Below, in pieces: positions 7,807 to 16,907 of a stretch of DNA of 64,000 nucleotides. The DNA comes from Desulfoluna spongiiphila (lineage in GTDB: Bacteria; Desulfobacterota; Desulfobacteria; Desulfobacterales; Desulfolunaceae). Below the pieces are notes generated by a model. The model did no database searches, was not told where the DNA came from, and saw nothing but the letters and a program-made list of their open reading frames with translations. Both the position numbers and the translations under genes were made by a program. The stretch is from NCBI RefSeq assembly GCF_900101345.1, contig NZ_FMUX01000024.1:24615-88614 (forward strand), read 5' to 3'. Numbering within the stretch: the first letter of the stretch is position 1; every line of letters begins with the position of its first letter.

Positions 7807-9390
7807 ATGGCAGAGATAAAAAAAACAGGCGGGCACCAGGTGGTGGATTACATGGCCCGGGACTACGATTCCCTGCTTCAGGCCATGCGCGAGCTTGTCC
7901 CGTCCAGGCTGCCCGAGTGGCAGGCAGGAGAGTCCGAGGCGGATTTCGGCAACGTCCTGCTGGAGCTCTTCGCCCACATGGGGGACATCCTCAGCTATTA
8001 CCAGGACCGGGTCGCCACCGAAAGTTTTCTGAGCACGGCCCAGACCCGCCGGAGTGTCATCGATCACCTGAAGCTCATCGGGTACAGGCTGGCCACCGCC
8101 TCCCCGGCCTCCTGTACCCTTGAGCTTTCCTTTCCGGCCAGCTGCGAGGCTGTCGTTGCCATCGAAAAGGGCCACGCCTTTACCACAGGCAGCGAGTCCA
8201 ATACCCCGAGCGTGCGTTTCGAGTACACACGGGAGACGCCCCTTGTCATCGACTGCAATGCCCTTGACGTGGACCCGGTCACCCACCGGAAACATTACGG
8301 GAAGGACCCTGTCACCGGCACCGGGGGCGTCCCCGTGGAAGAGGGGCGACTGGTGAAAGCAGAACACCTGGGCATCTCCGACGGAAGCCGTAACCAGCGG
8401 TTTCCCCTTACCCGCACCGGCCTGATCCTCCGTGCAGCCGGGGCTGCGGGCAAGCGCCACCGGGATATCCTCATCACCACCTGCTTAGGGGAAACCATCA
8501 CCGAATGGACCCTTCAGGAGAGCCTTGCCTTCAGCCGGGACAATCAAAAAGACTACGTTATCGAAATAGACGAAAAAGACCGGGCCACGGTCATCTTCGG
8601 CGACGGGTCCTTCGGGGCCATGCCCGAAAGCGGAGCCGTCATCATGGCAACCTACCGCGTGGGCGGAGGCCTGTGCGGCAACGTACCGGCCGGGGCCATC
8701 CGCAACATTGCCGAGGCGCCTCCCTTGAGCCTCAACGGTGCCACGGTCACCCACAGGGAGGCGGCCACCGGGGGAGCGGACCGGGAGAGCATCGATCATG
8801 CCGTGATGCACGCCCCGTCAGTCTTCCGGTCCCTCAAGCGAGCCGTCACCGAAGAGGATTACAAGGCCCTGGCCCTGAACCTCAAGGGGGTGGCCAAGGT
8901 CAAGGCGGTGGCCGACAGCTGGAACCGGGTCACTCTCCATGTGGCGCCGGAAGGGGGAGGACGGGTCAGTGATGTGCTGGAGGAGAGCCTCCTTGCCTAT
9001 TTCGAAGACAAACGACCGGTGACCACCCTCATCGCCATCGAGGATGTCACCTATGTCCCGGTCTGGGTTGCAGCGGAAATCGGGATCAAGAGCCATTACC
9101 CCCGGGAAGAGGTCAGGGGCAAGGCCCTTGCCGCCGCAGGCGAACTCCTCGCCCTGCCCCATGTGGACTTTGCCCAGACCCTGTACCTCAGTAAATTTTA
9201 CGAGGCCATGGAAGCCGTGGAGGGCGTAGCCTTTGTAAACATCGACGAATTCCGCCGGGATAATGACCCGCCCGGCACGGTGGCACCCTCGGGCAAGATC
9301 ATCTTAGAGGACCACGAAATCCCTGTGGTACCATCAGGCAACGCCGCATACGCCGACGGCATCCTTCTCCGCGTGGACGGGAACCGCTGA
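7807..9390 (+). CDS. Baseplate J-like protein (gp6-type wedge)
   Basis: A 527-aa putative baseplate assembly protein of the J/gp6 family (Afp11 role), which builds the inner baseplate ring. The N-terminal region DYMARDYDSLLQAMRELVP (about residues 16-34) and LELFAHMGDILSYYQDRVATE (about 57-77, in two parts) is the usual opening of eCIS J proteins. The middle carries IFGDGSFGAMPESGAVIMAT (about 260-279) and the later YRVGGGLCGNVPAGAIRN, the most conserved J motif. The C terminus has a VDFAQTLYLSKFYEAMEAV-like segment. Its stop overlaps the next ATG by 1 bp. Length and motif order are normal; no truncation is visible. Confidence 0.9.
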   Translation: MAEIKKTGGHQVVDYMARDYDSLLQAMRELVPSRLPEWQAGESEADFGNVLLELFAHMGDILSYYQDRVATESFLSTAQTRRSVIDHLKLIGYRLATASPASCTLELSFPASCEAVVAIEKGHAFTTGSESNTPSVRFEYTRETPLVIDCNALDVDPVTHRKHYGKDPVTGTGGVPVEEGRLVKAEHLGISDGSRNQRFPLTRTGLILRAAGAAGKRHRDILITTCLGETITEWTLQESLAFSRDNQKDYVIEIDEKDRATVIFGDGSFGAMPESGAVIMATYRVGGGLCGNVPAGAIRNIAEAPPLSLNGATVTHREAATGGADRESIDHAVMHAPSVFRSLKRAVTEEDYKALALNLKGVAKVKAVADSWNRVTLHVAPEGGGRVSDVLEESLLAYFEDKRPVTTLIAIEDVTYVPVWVAAEIGIKSHYPREEVRGKALAAAGELLALPHVDFAQTLYLSKFYEAMEAVEGVAFVNIDEFRRDNDPPGTVAPSGKIILEDHEIPVVPSGNAAYADGILLRVDGNR

Positions 9391-11747
9391 TGCGCCTTGC
9401 CGACCTGTGCGCTGCGGCCTCCCCGGACGGCAACACCATCCGCCTCACCTGGGCCAACCCGGACCCTTCGGGTCATCCCGGCATTCGGATCGTACGCCGC
9501 ACCGGCACCTACCCGAGAAGCCCCGACGACGGGGTCGTGGTCTTTGACGGTCCCGGACCAGGCACCCGACCCGCCCCGGACGGAAAACTCCGGCACTCGT
9601 TTGTGGATGCCAACCAGAACAAGGCCCCCCTGAAAGGGGAGACGGTCTACTACTACAGCCTTTTTCCCTTCACAGGCTCTCCGCCCCGGTATACAAGCGA
9701 CCCCCGAAATCGCTGCCGAGCTCTGTCCACATCGCCCTTCGGATCAGCAGAGGCGATGTACGGACTGCTTCCGAGGATCTATCACCGCTACGACACCGAG
9801 GTACCCAAAGCTTCGGCAGGGATCCCGGAACACCTTCGGGAGGCAGGTCAGCTCCGGCGCTTTCTGGACCTGCCGGGCAGTGTCCTCGACCAGCTTCACA
9901 GCCACGCCCGGGCGAGCCTGGACCTTCACAACCGGGACAGAATCGACGGCAGCCTGCTCCCACTGCTGGCCCGGTGGATCGGCTGGAAACCCGACTACCG
10001 CCAGGAGCTCGACACCCAGCGAAACGAGGTGAGAAACGCCCCCCACCTCTACAAAACAGTGGGGCTGATCCCCACGGTGGAGGCCACGGTCAAGCGCCTC
10101 ACCAACTGGGAAAGCCGGACCAAGGAATTTGTCCACAACATCTTTTTGTCCAACACCCCGGAGCAGCTCATGGTCTGGGCCATGGAACGCCATGCTCCGG
10201 GGAAGTGGCGGGAGGGGGCCGGGCCTTTTTCCGTGAACGCCGCCTGTGACGGCAGGCCCGTTGCGGCCAGCCTTGGGGACGGCACCACCTGGGTGTTTAC
10301 CCATGCACTGAAAAAAAACCGCTGCGACATTTGGGGAAAACAACACACGCAAGGCGAAGGCTGGTCCCCCAGCGTCCCCCTCACCGAAGGCGATGCCCTT
10401 GACAGAGACCCGTCCACCGCCCGGCAGGAAGACACCCTGTGGCTCTTCTGGAGTTCCCTGGATGCAGCAAAAGGGAGCTGGTGCATTTGCCACCGGCAAT
10501 TCCGCAACGGCCGCTGGTCCCATGCCGAAGTGTTCTTGGACACCCGGTTTCAGCGCAAAAACCCCGCCGTCGTCTCCGACAGCCGGGGTGGACTCTGGCT
10601 CTTCTGGCAGGAGAAACACGATCAGGGCTGGCAGACCCGGTACAACCGGCACGACGGAAACGCCTGGCAACTGGTAACCCCCGCCCTTGTACCCGGGTGT
10701 CCCCACACCCCCGCACCCCTTCTGCACCCCCCCATGGCCTGCTCTCTGCCCGGGGAAACCGGGCCGCGTATCGGGCTGTTCTGGTCGGAAAGGATGCGAC
10801 CCACAGGCCACGGTTCGAAAAAATGGCGCGTGATGTATCGGTTCAAAGAAGGAGCCGACCCCCATGACACCTCGGACTGGGGGGCCGTCACCTGCAAACC
10901 CTGCACACCGCCCGACGCCGGCGAGACCGACCCCGCCCCATGGGTGGACGACTCAGGACGCCTGCACCTCTTTTTCTGCTCCGACACCACGGGGGGCTGG
11001 TCTCTCCGCACGGAAAGATTTGACGAGGCAACCAGCCGCTGGGAAGGATCCGACGAGCTCCCGGCATCGCCTTATACGGAGCGGTTCCCCTGCCCCGTGA
11101 CCGTTTCGGGAACTCTAACGATCCTCCACCGGGCCTGCAAACCCCTTCGCCACAAGAGCGCCGTCTACAAGGCCACCGAAACCCGGGACCTGCGCTGCTG
11201 CGGCAGCATCACGGCAGCGGCGGGGAACACCACAAAAAACGCCCGCCACGGAAGCTTCGAGGATTTCCAGACCTACACCTGCGACACCGGCAAAAACGGC
11301 AGGAAGGACGACACCACCTGGTACTCCCGGGAGACCCTGGGCATCTACCTCACCCCGGACAGGGAAGATCCCGAGCATATCCTGCGCAACCGACGACTCT
11401 TAGACGGAGTCCTCCACCGGTTCCTGCCCATCCAGGCCCGCCATGTCTTCATCATTGAACCGGCGATATACGCCGAACACGTCTACACCTACGACGCCCC
11501 CACGGCAGAGACACCCCGCGTCATCGGCGAAGAGACCGCGGCCAGCCTGGCCACCATGAGCATTGAGACCCTTCCGGGCGTCTCCGATCACCATGCCGAC
11601 CGGATCCCCCAATGGCAGAGGCTGAAGTCCTGGAGCCCTGCCACACCTGACGGTGGCAGCGTCAAGACCTCGCCCCCGAAGGAAAACATCCACATCAGGA
11701 CCTGGCACACCGGCCTCACAGGAGACGACGAACCATGGAACAGTTAG
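9390..11747 (+). CDS. Tail protein I fused to Fn3-like and propeller-like regions
   Basis: A 785-aa composite. Residues about 10-95 look like a fibronectin type III fold (GNTIRLTWANPDPSGHPGIR and GETVYYYSLFPF). Residues about 115-270 match phage tail protein I (gpI/gp7-like): YGLLPRIYHRYD, LLPLLARWIGWKPDYRQELD and VGLIPTVEATVKRLTNWE. Residues about 290-590 contain repeats of the form LWLFW plus an Asp/Gly-rich turn (DTLWLFWSSLDAAKG, GGLWLFWQEKHDQG, LHLFFCSDTTGGW), suggesting beta-propeller blades. The last 150 residues are unassigned. Tail protein I closes the baseplate in P2-like tails; the propeller might bind a surface glycan, which is inference. It overlaps the following gene by 13 bp. 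Confidence 0.75.
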   Translation: MRLADLCAAASPDGNTIRLTWANPDPSGHPGIRIVRRTGTYPRSPDDGVVVFDGPGPGTRPAPDGKLRHSFVDANQNKAPLKGETVYYYSLFPFTGSPPRYTSDPRNRCRALSTSPFGSAEAMYGLLPRIYHRYDTEVPKASAGIPEHLREAGQLRRFLDLPGSVLDQLHSHARASLDLHNRDRIDGSLLPLLARWIGWKPDYRQELDTQRNEVRNAPHLYKTVGLIPTVEATVKRLTNWESRTKEFVHNIFLSNTPEQLMVWAMERHAPGKWREGAGPFSVNAACDGRPVAASLGDGTTWVFTHALKKNRCDIWGKQHTQGEGWSPSVPLTEGDALDRDPSTARQEDTLWLFWSSLDAAKGSWCICHRQFRNGRWSHAEVFLDTRFQRKNPAVVSDSRGGLWLFWQEKHDQGWQTRYNRHDGNAWQLVTPALVPGCPHTPAPLLHPPMACSLPGETGPRIGLFWSERMRPTGHGSKKWRVMYRFKEGADPHDTSDWGAVTCKPCTPPDAGETDPAPWVDDSGRLHLFFCSDTTGGWSLRTERFDEATSRWEGSDELPASPYTERFPCPVTVSGTLTILHRACKPLRHKSAVYKATETRDLRCCGSITAAAGNTTKNARHGSFEDFQTYTCDTGKNGRKDDTTWYSRETLGIYLTPDREDPEHILRNRRLLDGVLHRFLPIQARHVFIIEPAIYAEHVYTYDAPTAETPRVIGEETAASLATMSIETLPGVSDHHADRIPQWQRLKSWSPATPDGGSVKTSPPKENIHIRTWHTGLTGDDEPWNS

Positions 11748-12262
11748 GCGGTCAACTCAAGGGCATCTACCGGGACATTCTCAAGGACGGCAGGGGGCAC
11801 ATTCTCTCGGACAGCGGCTGGTCCTCCAACACCATCGTCCACCGGTGCCGGATTCTCCTGGCCGGGTTTATCAAAGGGGATGCCTCCGGCGGCATTCACC
11901 ACCTCTCCTTTGGCATGGGGCGAGACTCATGGGACCACGACGGACCGCCACCTCCCGATCCGTCGGCAACGGACCTTATCGCCCCCTACCCTCGCCCCAT
12001 GCCCCTTGACACCCTGGGCCTCACCTACCTGGACGACGACAACAACGAGGTGAGCACCCCCACCAGCCGGTTGCAGATCACCGCCATCCTGGAGCCGGGC
12101 TACCCGGATCCCACGACTCCGGCCGCCACATACCCCTTACGGGAATTCGGCCTCTTCGGAACCTTTGACGGGGCGTACTTTATGATCAACTCCATCCGGC
12201 ACCCGGTCATCCACAAAGACGCATCAGCGACGCTGATCCGAAAGATCCGACTACACTTCTAA
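11735..12262 (+). CDS. eCIS tail-tip protein, paralogue of the gene at 14625
   Basis: A 175-aa protein without a named family that I recognise. It is clearly related to the N-terminal 190 residues of the product at 14625-15590: both have G-YRD-L-D-G--IL-D--W (residues about 10-29), a small-residue LSFGMGRDSWD / LAIGTGDKDWD motif, a LTYLDDDNNEVSTPTSRLQI / LTFLGPDNRPAPHPTSRLEI block, then LREFGLFG / LREFALFG and a final IRKIRLHF / VRTLRLDF strand. The shape resembles tail-tip or fibre-base proteins. It overlaps the tail-I fusion gene by 13 bp, so coupled translation and a structural role next to it are likely. Confidence 0.6.
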   Translation: MEQLGGQLKGIYRDILKDGRGHILSDSGWSSNTIVHRCRILLAGFIKGDASGGIHHLSFGMGRDSWDHDGPPPPDPSATDLIAPYPRPMPLDTLGLTYLDDDNNEVSTPTSRLQITAILEPGYPDPTTPAATYPLREFGLFGTFDGAYFMINSIRHPVIHKDASATLIRKIRLHF

Positions 12263-12275
12263 CGAGGATGCGACC

Positions 12276-13493
12276 ATGGGCAATTTTTCACGAGACACCT
12301 TTGATCGGCTCAACCGCTACGTGGGGGTTCGCCTGCAGCAGGGGGTTCCCCTGGTGGACGCGGATTGGAACGAACAGGAAGACATCCGCAAATACGAGCT
12401 CCAGGCCTTTCTCAAATGGTTCGTGGGCAACGGCGTGCCCCAGGGCAACGACGGTTTCGAAATCCTCTCGGCCTCTGGAACGCCGAACGATTTTGTCATC
12501 CGAGGGGGGGACGGCACCGCAGAGGGCGCCGGCCGCTGCCTGGTGGAGGGGATGGACGTCCTCAACACCGCCAACCTGCGGTTCACCCACCAGCCCCTCA
12601 TGAAAACCCCGGCCCTGGCCGACCAATGGGGGGTCGATCCCATCGCCCCCCTGACCACCCCTCGCACCGCCAGAAAAGACACGGTCTACCTCGATGTCTG
12701 GGAACGGGAGGTGGACAGCGATGAGGACGATGCCCTGGTCAACCCCGCCATCGGCCTCGAGACCTGTATGCGCATCAAAAGGGAGTGGGCCGTGCGCGTT
12801 GCCGAAGGGAGCCTCTACCCGCCGAACCCCACCGGCGGACACGCCTTCTACCCCATTGCCCGCCTCACCCGCCCGGCCGGAAAACAAACCATCACGGCCG
12901 CGCAGATCACGGACCTGAGGAGCACAGGGATCCGCCTTTCGAACCTCTCGGATGAGATTCGCGATGCCCGTGGCATGAAGGCCAACATCGGCAACCGCCT
13001 GGACGAGTCCCTCACAAAGGGAGGCCAGCTACGCCAGCAGGTGGTGGGTAACGACCAGGTCCGGGCCGATGCCGCCATTGCCGAGGCCAAAATCGAATTC
13101 TCCTCCGGGGGCCACAACCACAGCGGCGGAGTCAATGGCAAGCCCATCGACACCGAGGGCCTTGCCAACGGTGCGGTCACCCGGAAAAAACTGGGCATCG
13201 ACCTGGTGAACAGCGGCAGTGTCATGGACCTGATGCCCGAAGATTCCGTGATGCAACTGGTGGAAGCAAATGTGGACCCCCTTGACGGCGTAAAGAAGCT
13301 CTACATGCAAAGCGTGGCCATCACCAATGTCACGGAGTCGGGTGACGCGCAAATCAGCAGCGAGCTGGTCTACACCTCGAATCAGAGTCGGGACGCCTAC
13401 GACGTTCACATCCGCTTCACCAACATCCGAAACGGATCAGCCAACGAAAAGGCCGACCTGATGTGGCACGTCTACACCTTTGCGGAGGATTAA
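12276..13493 (+). CDS. DUF6519-type eCIS/tail fibre-associated protein
   Basis: A 405-aa protein opening with GNFSRDTFDRLNRYVGVRLQ and then GVPLVDADWNEQED, the hallmark of DUF6519 proteins that recur in eCIS and related tail loci. The middle (about residues 120-235) is strand-rich with VYLDVWEREVD. About residue 270 onwards has SSGGHNHSGGVNGKPI and GLANGAVTRKKLGIDLV, a glycine/histidine-rich pattern typical of fibre shafts, followed by a beta-rich C terminus. It lies 13 bp after the tail-tip gene and 5 bp before a small gene. The likely role is a tail-tip or fibre component. DUF assignment is from memory of the N-terminal signature. Confidence 0.7.
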   Translation: MGNFSRDTFDRLNRYVGVRLQQGVPLVDADWNEQEDIRKYELQAFLKWFVGNGVPQGNDGFEILSASGTPNDFVIRGGDGTAEGAGRCLVEGMDVLNTANLRFTHQPLMKTPALADQWGVDPIAPLTTPRTARKDTVYLDVWEREVDSDEDDALVNPAIGLETCMRIKREWAVRVAEGSLYPPNPTGGHAFYPIARLTRPAGKQTITAAQITDLRSTGIRLSNLSDEIRDARGMKANIGNRLDESLTKGGQLRQQVVGNDQVRADAAIAEAKIEFSSGGHNHSGGVNGKPIDTEGLANGAVTRKKLGIDLVNSGSVMDLMPEDSVMQLVEANVDPLDGVKKLYMQSVAITNVTESGDAQISSELVYTSNQSRDAYDVHIRFTNIRNGSANEKADLMWHVYTFAED

Positions 13494-13498
13494 GCCCC

Positions 13499-13912
13499 AT
13501 GCCCCACAAAAAAATGATCTGGAAAGCCTTTGAACGTGCAGGCGTCCTGGAATCTGAAGACGAAAAAATCAAAGAATTTCTCGCGTTTCTCAAAAACACC
13601 CCGGCGTCCTGCTGGATCGAGGTGATTCCCGAGTTCAGGGAGCACCACGAAGCGTGCTTTGACACCATTGTCCCGATCCTTGCGGAGATGGACGACCCCC
13701 TTATCCAAAGCGTTCTGGTCAAGCACGCGGACATGGCCCACCCCAGGGAGCGGGCTCTGGTCCGAAAGATGGCCGACACCGTGGACCCGGACCGCCACCC
13801 GGCCCTGATCAAACAGATGTCCAGGCTCAACGACACCTCCGTCACCAGGCGGTTGCAGCAGCGAAGGCTGCCGAAAAAATTCGCGCCCCTTATCACGAAA
13901 TCTCAGACGTAA
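13499..13912 (+). CDS. Small eCIS-linked protein, helical, unknown
   Basis: A 137-aa soluble protein, helix-rich and His/Met-rich (EVIPEFREHHEACFDTIVPI, VLVKHADMAHPRERALVRKM), with a regular arrangement that could be a few HEAT-like helical pairs. No catalytic motif is seen. I chose ATG at 13499, with GGAGG in the end of the preceding gene; an upstream in-frame start would overlap DUF6519 by 31 bp. It ends the tail-tip cluster before a repeat-filled gap. Function unknown; co-transcription with the fibre gene is likely from the 5-bp spacing. Confidence 0.6.
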   Translation: MPHKKMIWKAFERAGVLESEDEKIKEFLAFLKNTPASCWIEVIPEFREHHEACFDTIVPILAEMDDPLIQSVLVKHADMAHPRERALVRKMADTVDPDRHPALIKQMSRLNDTSVTRRLQQRRLPKKFAPLITKSQT

Positions 13913-14017
13913 TGGCCCACACGGCATGACAAAAGGCTCCAACCCACGAATTTCATTGAAACCCCGCATCTGTCACACTAAAGTAAACAGAACCATTCAG
14001 CGCTTAAAAGCGAAAGA

Positions 14018-14365
14018 GCCTCCGGCGGCCCTGCCGGGGGCCAAACGTTTGAAAAGTTTGATAAACAAGTTTTAAAAATAGATTCAGTTTAATCTAAATC
14101 AAAGGCGAATGTGATTTTCCCTGAGGAGCCCACCTGCGCCATTGTCTGCGTTTTATCATTTGCCCAACGTCTGTGGGCTATGGCACGAAAAGCGAAGCTG
14201 AAAAGCCCGGCATCATGTTTTTCAGAAAATTGAGAGGGGAATCTCCTGCCGAGACGGTTGCCGGATGTCACCTGGCACGCGAATGCATAGAAAACAAAGG
14301 CATAACCACAGCCTCCAAGCATTCGCCATAGGGTTTCAAGGTGCCCCCACCTTGCCGCCGGAGGC
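14018..14365 (+). repeat. Intergenic repeat element, variant interior
   Basis: A 348-bp member beginning GCCTCCGGCGGCCCTGCCGG and ending CCTTGCCGCCGGAGGC. The left half is the standard CCAAACGTTTG stem and ATTCAGTTTAATCTAAA palindrome. The hairpin loop TGAGGA is then replaced by a different, roughly 200-nt interior containing GAATCTCCTGCCGAGACGGT. Almost the same interior is found at 56569-56800, so this is a defined second version and not random decay. Confidence 0.75.
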
Positions 14366-14414
14366 TGCACGTTGACCATGAAAGGCATACGCTGAATCGT
14401 TACGAGTAAATTCA

Positions 14415-14610
14415 CTTTGATCGCTCTTCGTTCGGGGCGCCGCCGTCGCGTGGCCGTTGATTCCGGTCGCCGCGGGAAAAGGCGGACCCCCGTACCCGCC
14501 CGGCAGTACAGGGTTAGGAGAGGATGGGGCAACGCGAGGGGAAGGTCCTCGGTTCCCCGGATCTTCCGAAGGGGGGATGCGCTGGTGCCCCGAACGAAGG
14601 GCGATCAAAG
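14415..14610. repeat. 196-bp element with 27-bp inverted arms
   Basis: The left arm (14415-14441) starts CTTTGATCGCTCTTCGTTCG and the right arm (14584-14610) ends CGAACGAAGGGCGATCAAAG. The two are complementary over 27 nt with two mismatches. The interior is GC-rich and C/G-tract-rich with no convincing ORF. It lies directly in front of the 14625 gene, whose SD follows the right arm. It may be a small non-autonomous mobile element or a leader hairpin. Confidence 0.7.
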
Positions 14611-14624
14611 GTTCAGGAGTGTCC

Positions 14625-15590
14625 ATGAAACCCACCGTCCCCATCCGGGGAACCTACCGGGACACACTGGTTGATTCAGGCAGCCGGATCCTTCATGACG
14701 GGTACTGGCGACCCAACCAGATCGTGTCCGGGTGCTTCCGCCTCCTTGCCGCCCTCATGAAAGGGGACCCCGGTTCCCGGGGCATCCTCTGCCTTGCCAT
14801 CGGCACAGGAGACAAAGACTGGGACGGCAACCCGCCCACGCCCTCCCCGTGCGCCACACACCTCACCCATGAACGCCACCGCCGCATCCTCAGCCCGTCC
14901 GACCTCACCTTCCTGGGCCCTGACAATCGCCCGGCGCCCCATCCCACCAGCCGCCTTGAAATCAACACCCGCTTTACCGTGGAGGAGATGAGCGCAGGCA
15001 AAAGGCTCCGGCTGAGGGAGTTCGCCCTCTTTGGCGGGGACGCCACCGAAGAGCCCGGCAGCGGCGTCATGATCAACCAGGTGATCCATCCCCGCATCGA
15101 CCTGGCCCCCGGCACCACCCTGGTCCGCACCCTCCGCCTGGATTTCTCCGGCGAATCGTACCGGCAACAAACCATGGGAACCTTCGGGGCCGGGTTGCCC
15201 CTGCAGGTCATCGACGGCATCGGAAAAATCTATGCAAATGCCCTGGTCGCCGCAGGGATCCGTACCCTATCAGAGCTTGCCCGCATCACTCCCGAAGATC
15301 ACGCGGGTATGGTCCCCACGGGAAAACTCCTGGAATTCCGTACCAAAGCGCGGATGATCCTGGACTTTCCCCCGTCCCTGTCGGATCGATCCAGCCCGGG
15401 CGACGTCCCCTTGGGCCAGCTCATCGAAAGCGGCGCCGACGCCCTGACCACCCGTCTGGAACCCTCAGGGGGCAGCCCGGACAAGGCCCTTGAGATGCAT
15501 CACGCCCTTATGTCGCTTCAGGTGGCCATGACCGACGACGCCCTTCGGCACCATACGATCCACGAACTCTCTTCCCATTCAAAAGATTGA
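14625..15590 (+). CDS. Tail-tip paralogue with C-terminal helix-hairpin-helix region
   Basis: A 321-aa protein. The first 190 residues are homologous to the 175-aa product at 11735 (same YRD-L-DSG--IL-DGYW opening and LREFALFGG block), so the two arose by duplication. From about residue 200 there is an added segment with a helix-hairpin-helix look (QVIDGIGKIYANALVAAGIR, LSELARITPEDHAGM), as in DUF4332-like or HhH domains that bind nucleic acid or act as protein contacts. The ATG at 14625 has CAGGAG upstream; the longer in-frame ORF would translate the 196-bp inverted-repeat element and was not used. It is 11 bp from the Lgt-like gene downstream. A structural eCIS role is inferred from the paralogue. 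Confidence 0.65.
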   Translation: MKPTVPIRGTYRDTLVDSGSRILHDGYWRPNQIVSGCFRLLAALMKGDPGSRGILCLAIGTGDKDWDGNPPTPSPCATHLTHERHRRILSPSDLTFLGPDNRPAPHPTSRLEINTRFTVEEMSAGKRLRLREFALFGGDATEEPGSGVMINQVIHPRIDLAPGTTLVRTLRLDFSGESYRQQTMGTFGAGLPLQVIDGIGKIYANALVAAGIRTLSELARITPEDHAGMVPTGKLLEFRTKARMILDFPPSLSDRSSPGDVPLGQLIESGADALTTRLEPSGGSPDKALEMHHALMSLQVAMTDDALRHHTIHELSSHSKD

Positions 15591-15601
15591 ATCCGCGACC
15601 T

Positions 15602-16867
15602 ATGCACGTAATCATCGAGCCCCCTTCCCCCTGCCCCACACCCTGGAGCCACCGCATCACGCCCACCCTCACCGTATGGGGCAGGGACATGCCGAGTTTC
15701 CATGGGTTCGGGGCCGTAGGCGTTGTTGCCGCCTTTTTGTTTGCCATGCGGCTGAGCCTCAGCCTCGGCTTATCCCCGGGGGCCGTCCTCTTTCTCATGG
15801 GCCTTGCGGCCTTTACCTTCTGGGCCCACAGCCTTGCGGTAAAGATTCTGCCCCTGAAAGAGGGCTTTGTCTACCTGCGCCATGTGGTCACCCTGGTGCC
15901 CGCCCTCCTCCTTTCCGGCATGGCCCTTGGCCTCCGGTCCCCCCTGGCTTATACCGAGGTGATCATGCTGGCCATCGGCCTGCTCCAGGCCATTGGACGC
16001 TTCGGGTGCTTCATGGCGGGGTGCTGCCACGGCAGGCCCCACCGCTGGGGTATCTGTTACGGAGGCGGCCATGTGGCAACAGGGTTTCCCGCCTACCTCA
16101 AGCAGGTCCGGCTCTTCCCGGTCCAGCCCGTTGAGGCCATCTGGGGACTTTTGTGCGTGGCCGCAGGTTCGGGCCTGCTGCTGGCCGGCTACCCTGCGGG
16201 AAGCGGTCTCTCCTCCTACCTGGTGCTCTACGGTCTGGGGCGGTTTTTTCTGGAGTTCTACCGAGGGGATGCGGCAAGGGCATACCTGGGCCCCCTCTCC
16301 GAAGCACAAGCATTCAGCCTGCTTTTCATGTTTGTCGTCCTCCTTGGGGAAGCCACCCGCGCCATCCCGTTTTTTTCCTGGCACGCCCTGGCCTTTGCCT
16401 TGCCGGCCACCACCGGGGCCGTCCTGGCCGTCAGCCCTTCCCGCCGCCAAACCGCCCGCCTGTTTCGCCCGGCCCACGTCAGGGAGCTGGCCGCACGGCT
16501 CTCATGGTTTGGCACCGAAACAGAAGGCCAAACCCCGCCCCATGGGGAGAATCAACCCGCCATCGTACTGACAGCCACGGCCTCCGGTGTCCGAATCTCC
16601 ACCGAATCCCTGGAGCATATGGGCGCCCCCATCTCCTACATCGCCTTCTCCTCCCAGGGTCATTGCCTCCCCCAACGCGATGCCCGCAAGCTCGCACGCC
16701 TGTGCCTGCGGCTCATCAAACAACCCGCGGCTCTTTTTTTCGAAGGGCGTCCAGGTATTTTCCACGTCTTTGCAGGGGACATCGCCATCGTCTCATCCAT
16801 GGCGAACACCAGCCGTCTCCACCTCTCCGAGCACGCCCTTCCGACTCCCCGGGCCAAACACCCGTAA
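15602..16867 (+). CDS. Lgt-like (prolipoprotein diacylglyceryl transferase family) membrane protein
   Basis: A 421-aa protein whose first 260 residues are multi-spanning and Lgt-like. FHGFGAVGVVAAFLFAMRL resembles the first Lgt helix, IGRFGCFMAGCCHGRPHRWG (about residues 135-154) is the Lgt 'GR-G-F--G' loop in its Cys-rich variant, and LFPVQPVEA plus YGLGRFFLEFYRGD match the later conserved Arg-containing motifs. The HGG motif of canonical Lgt is not visible where expected, so transferase activity is uncertain. A soluble C-terminal part (about 285-421) is not in Lgt. ATG 15602 was chosen over a TTG overlapping the previous stop. A good terminator follows at 16908. Confidence 0.7.
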   Translation: MHVIIEPPSPCPTPWSHRITPTLTVWGRDMPSFHGFGAVGVVAAFLFAMRLSLSLGLSPGAVLFLMGLAAFTFWAHSLAVKILPLKEGFVYLRHVVTLVPALLLSGMALGLRSPLAYTEVIMLAIGLLQAIGRFGCFMAGCCHGRPHRWGICYGGGHVATGFPAYLKQVRLFPVQPVEAIWGLLCVAAGSGLLLAGYPAGSGLSSYLVLYGLGRFFLEFYRGDAARAYLGPLSEAQAFSLLFMFVVLLGEATRAIPFFSWHALAFALPATTGAVLAVSPSRRQTARLFRPAHVRELAARLSWFGTETEGQTPPHGENQPAIVLTATASGVRISTESLEHMGAPISYIAFSSQGHCLPQRDARKLARLCLRLIKQPAALFFEGRPGIFHVFAGDIAIVSSMANTSRLHLSEHALPTPRAKHP

Positions 16868-16907
16868 GGGACACAGGCAACAACCTCCCTTGCCGGAGCA
16901 CCCCATG

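Noticed and set aside
7675..8460. 261-aa minus-strand ORF
   Set aside because: Shadow of the baseplate J gene and the repeat next to it.
9744..10865. 373-aa minus-strand ORF
   Set aside because: Shadow of the tail-I fusion gene, without protein-like features.
14457..14624. N-terminal extension of the 321-aa tail-tip paralogue
   Set aside because: It covers the 196-bp inverted-repeat element; homology to the paralogue starts after ATG 14625.
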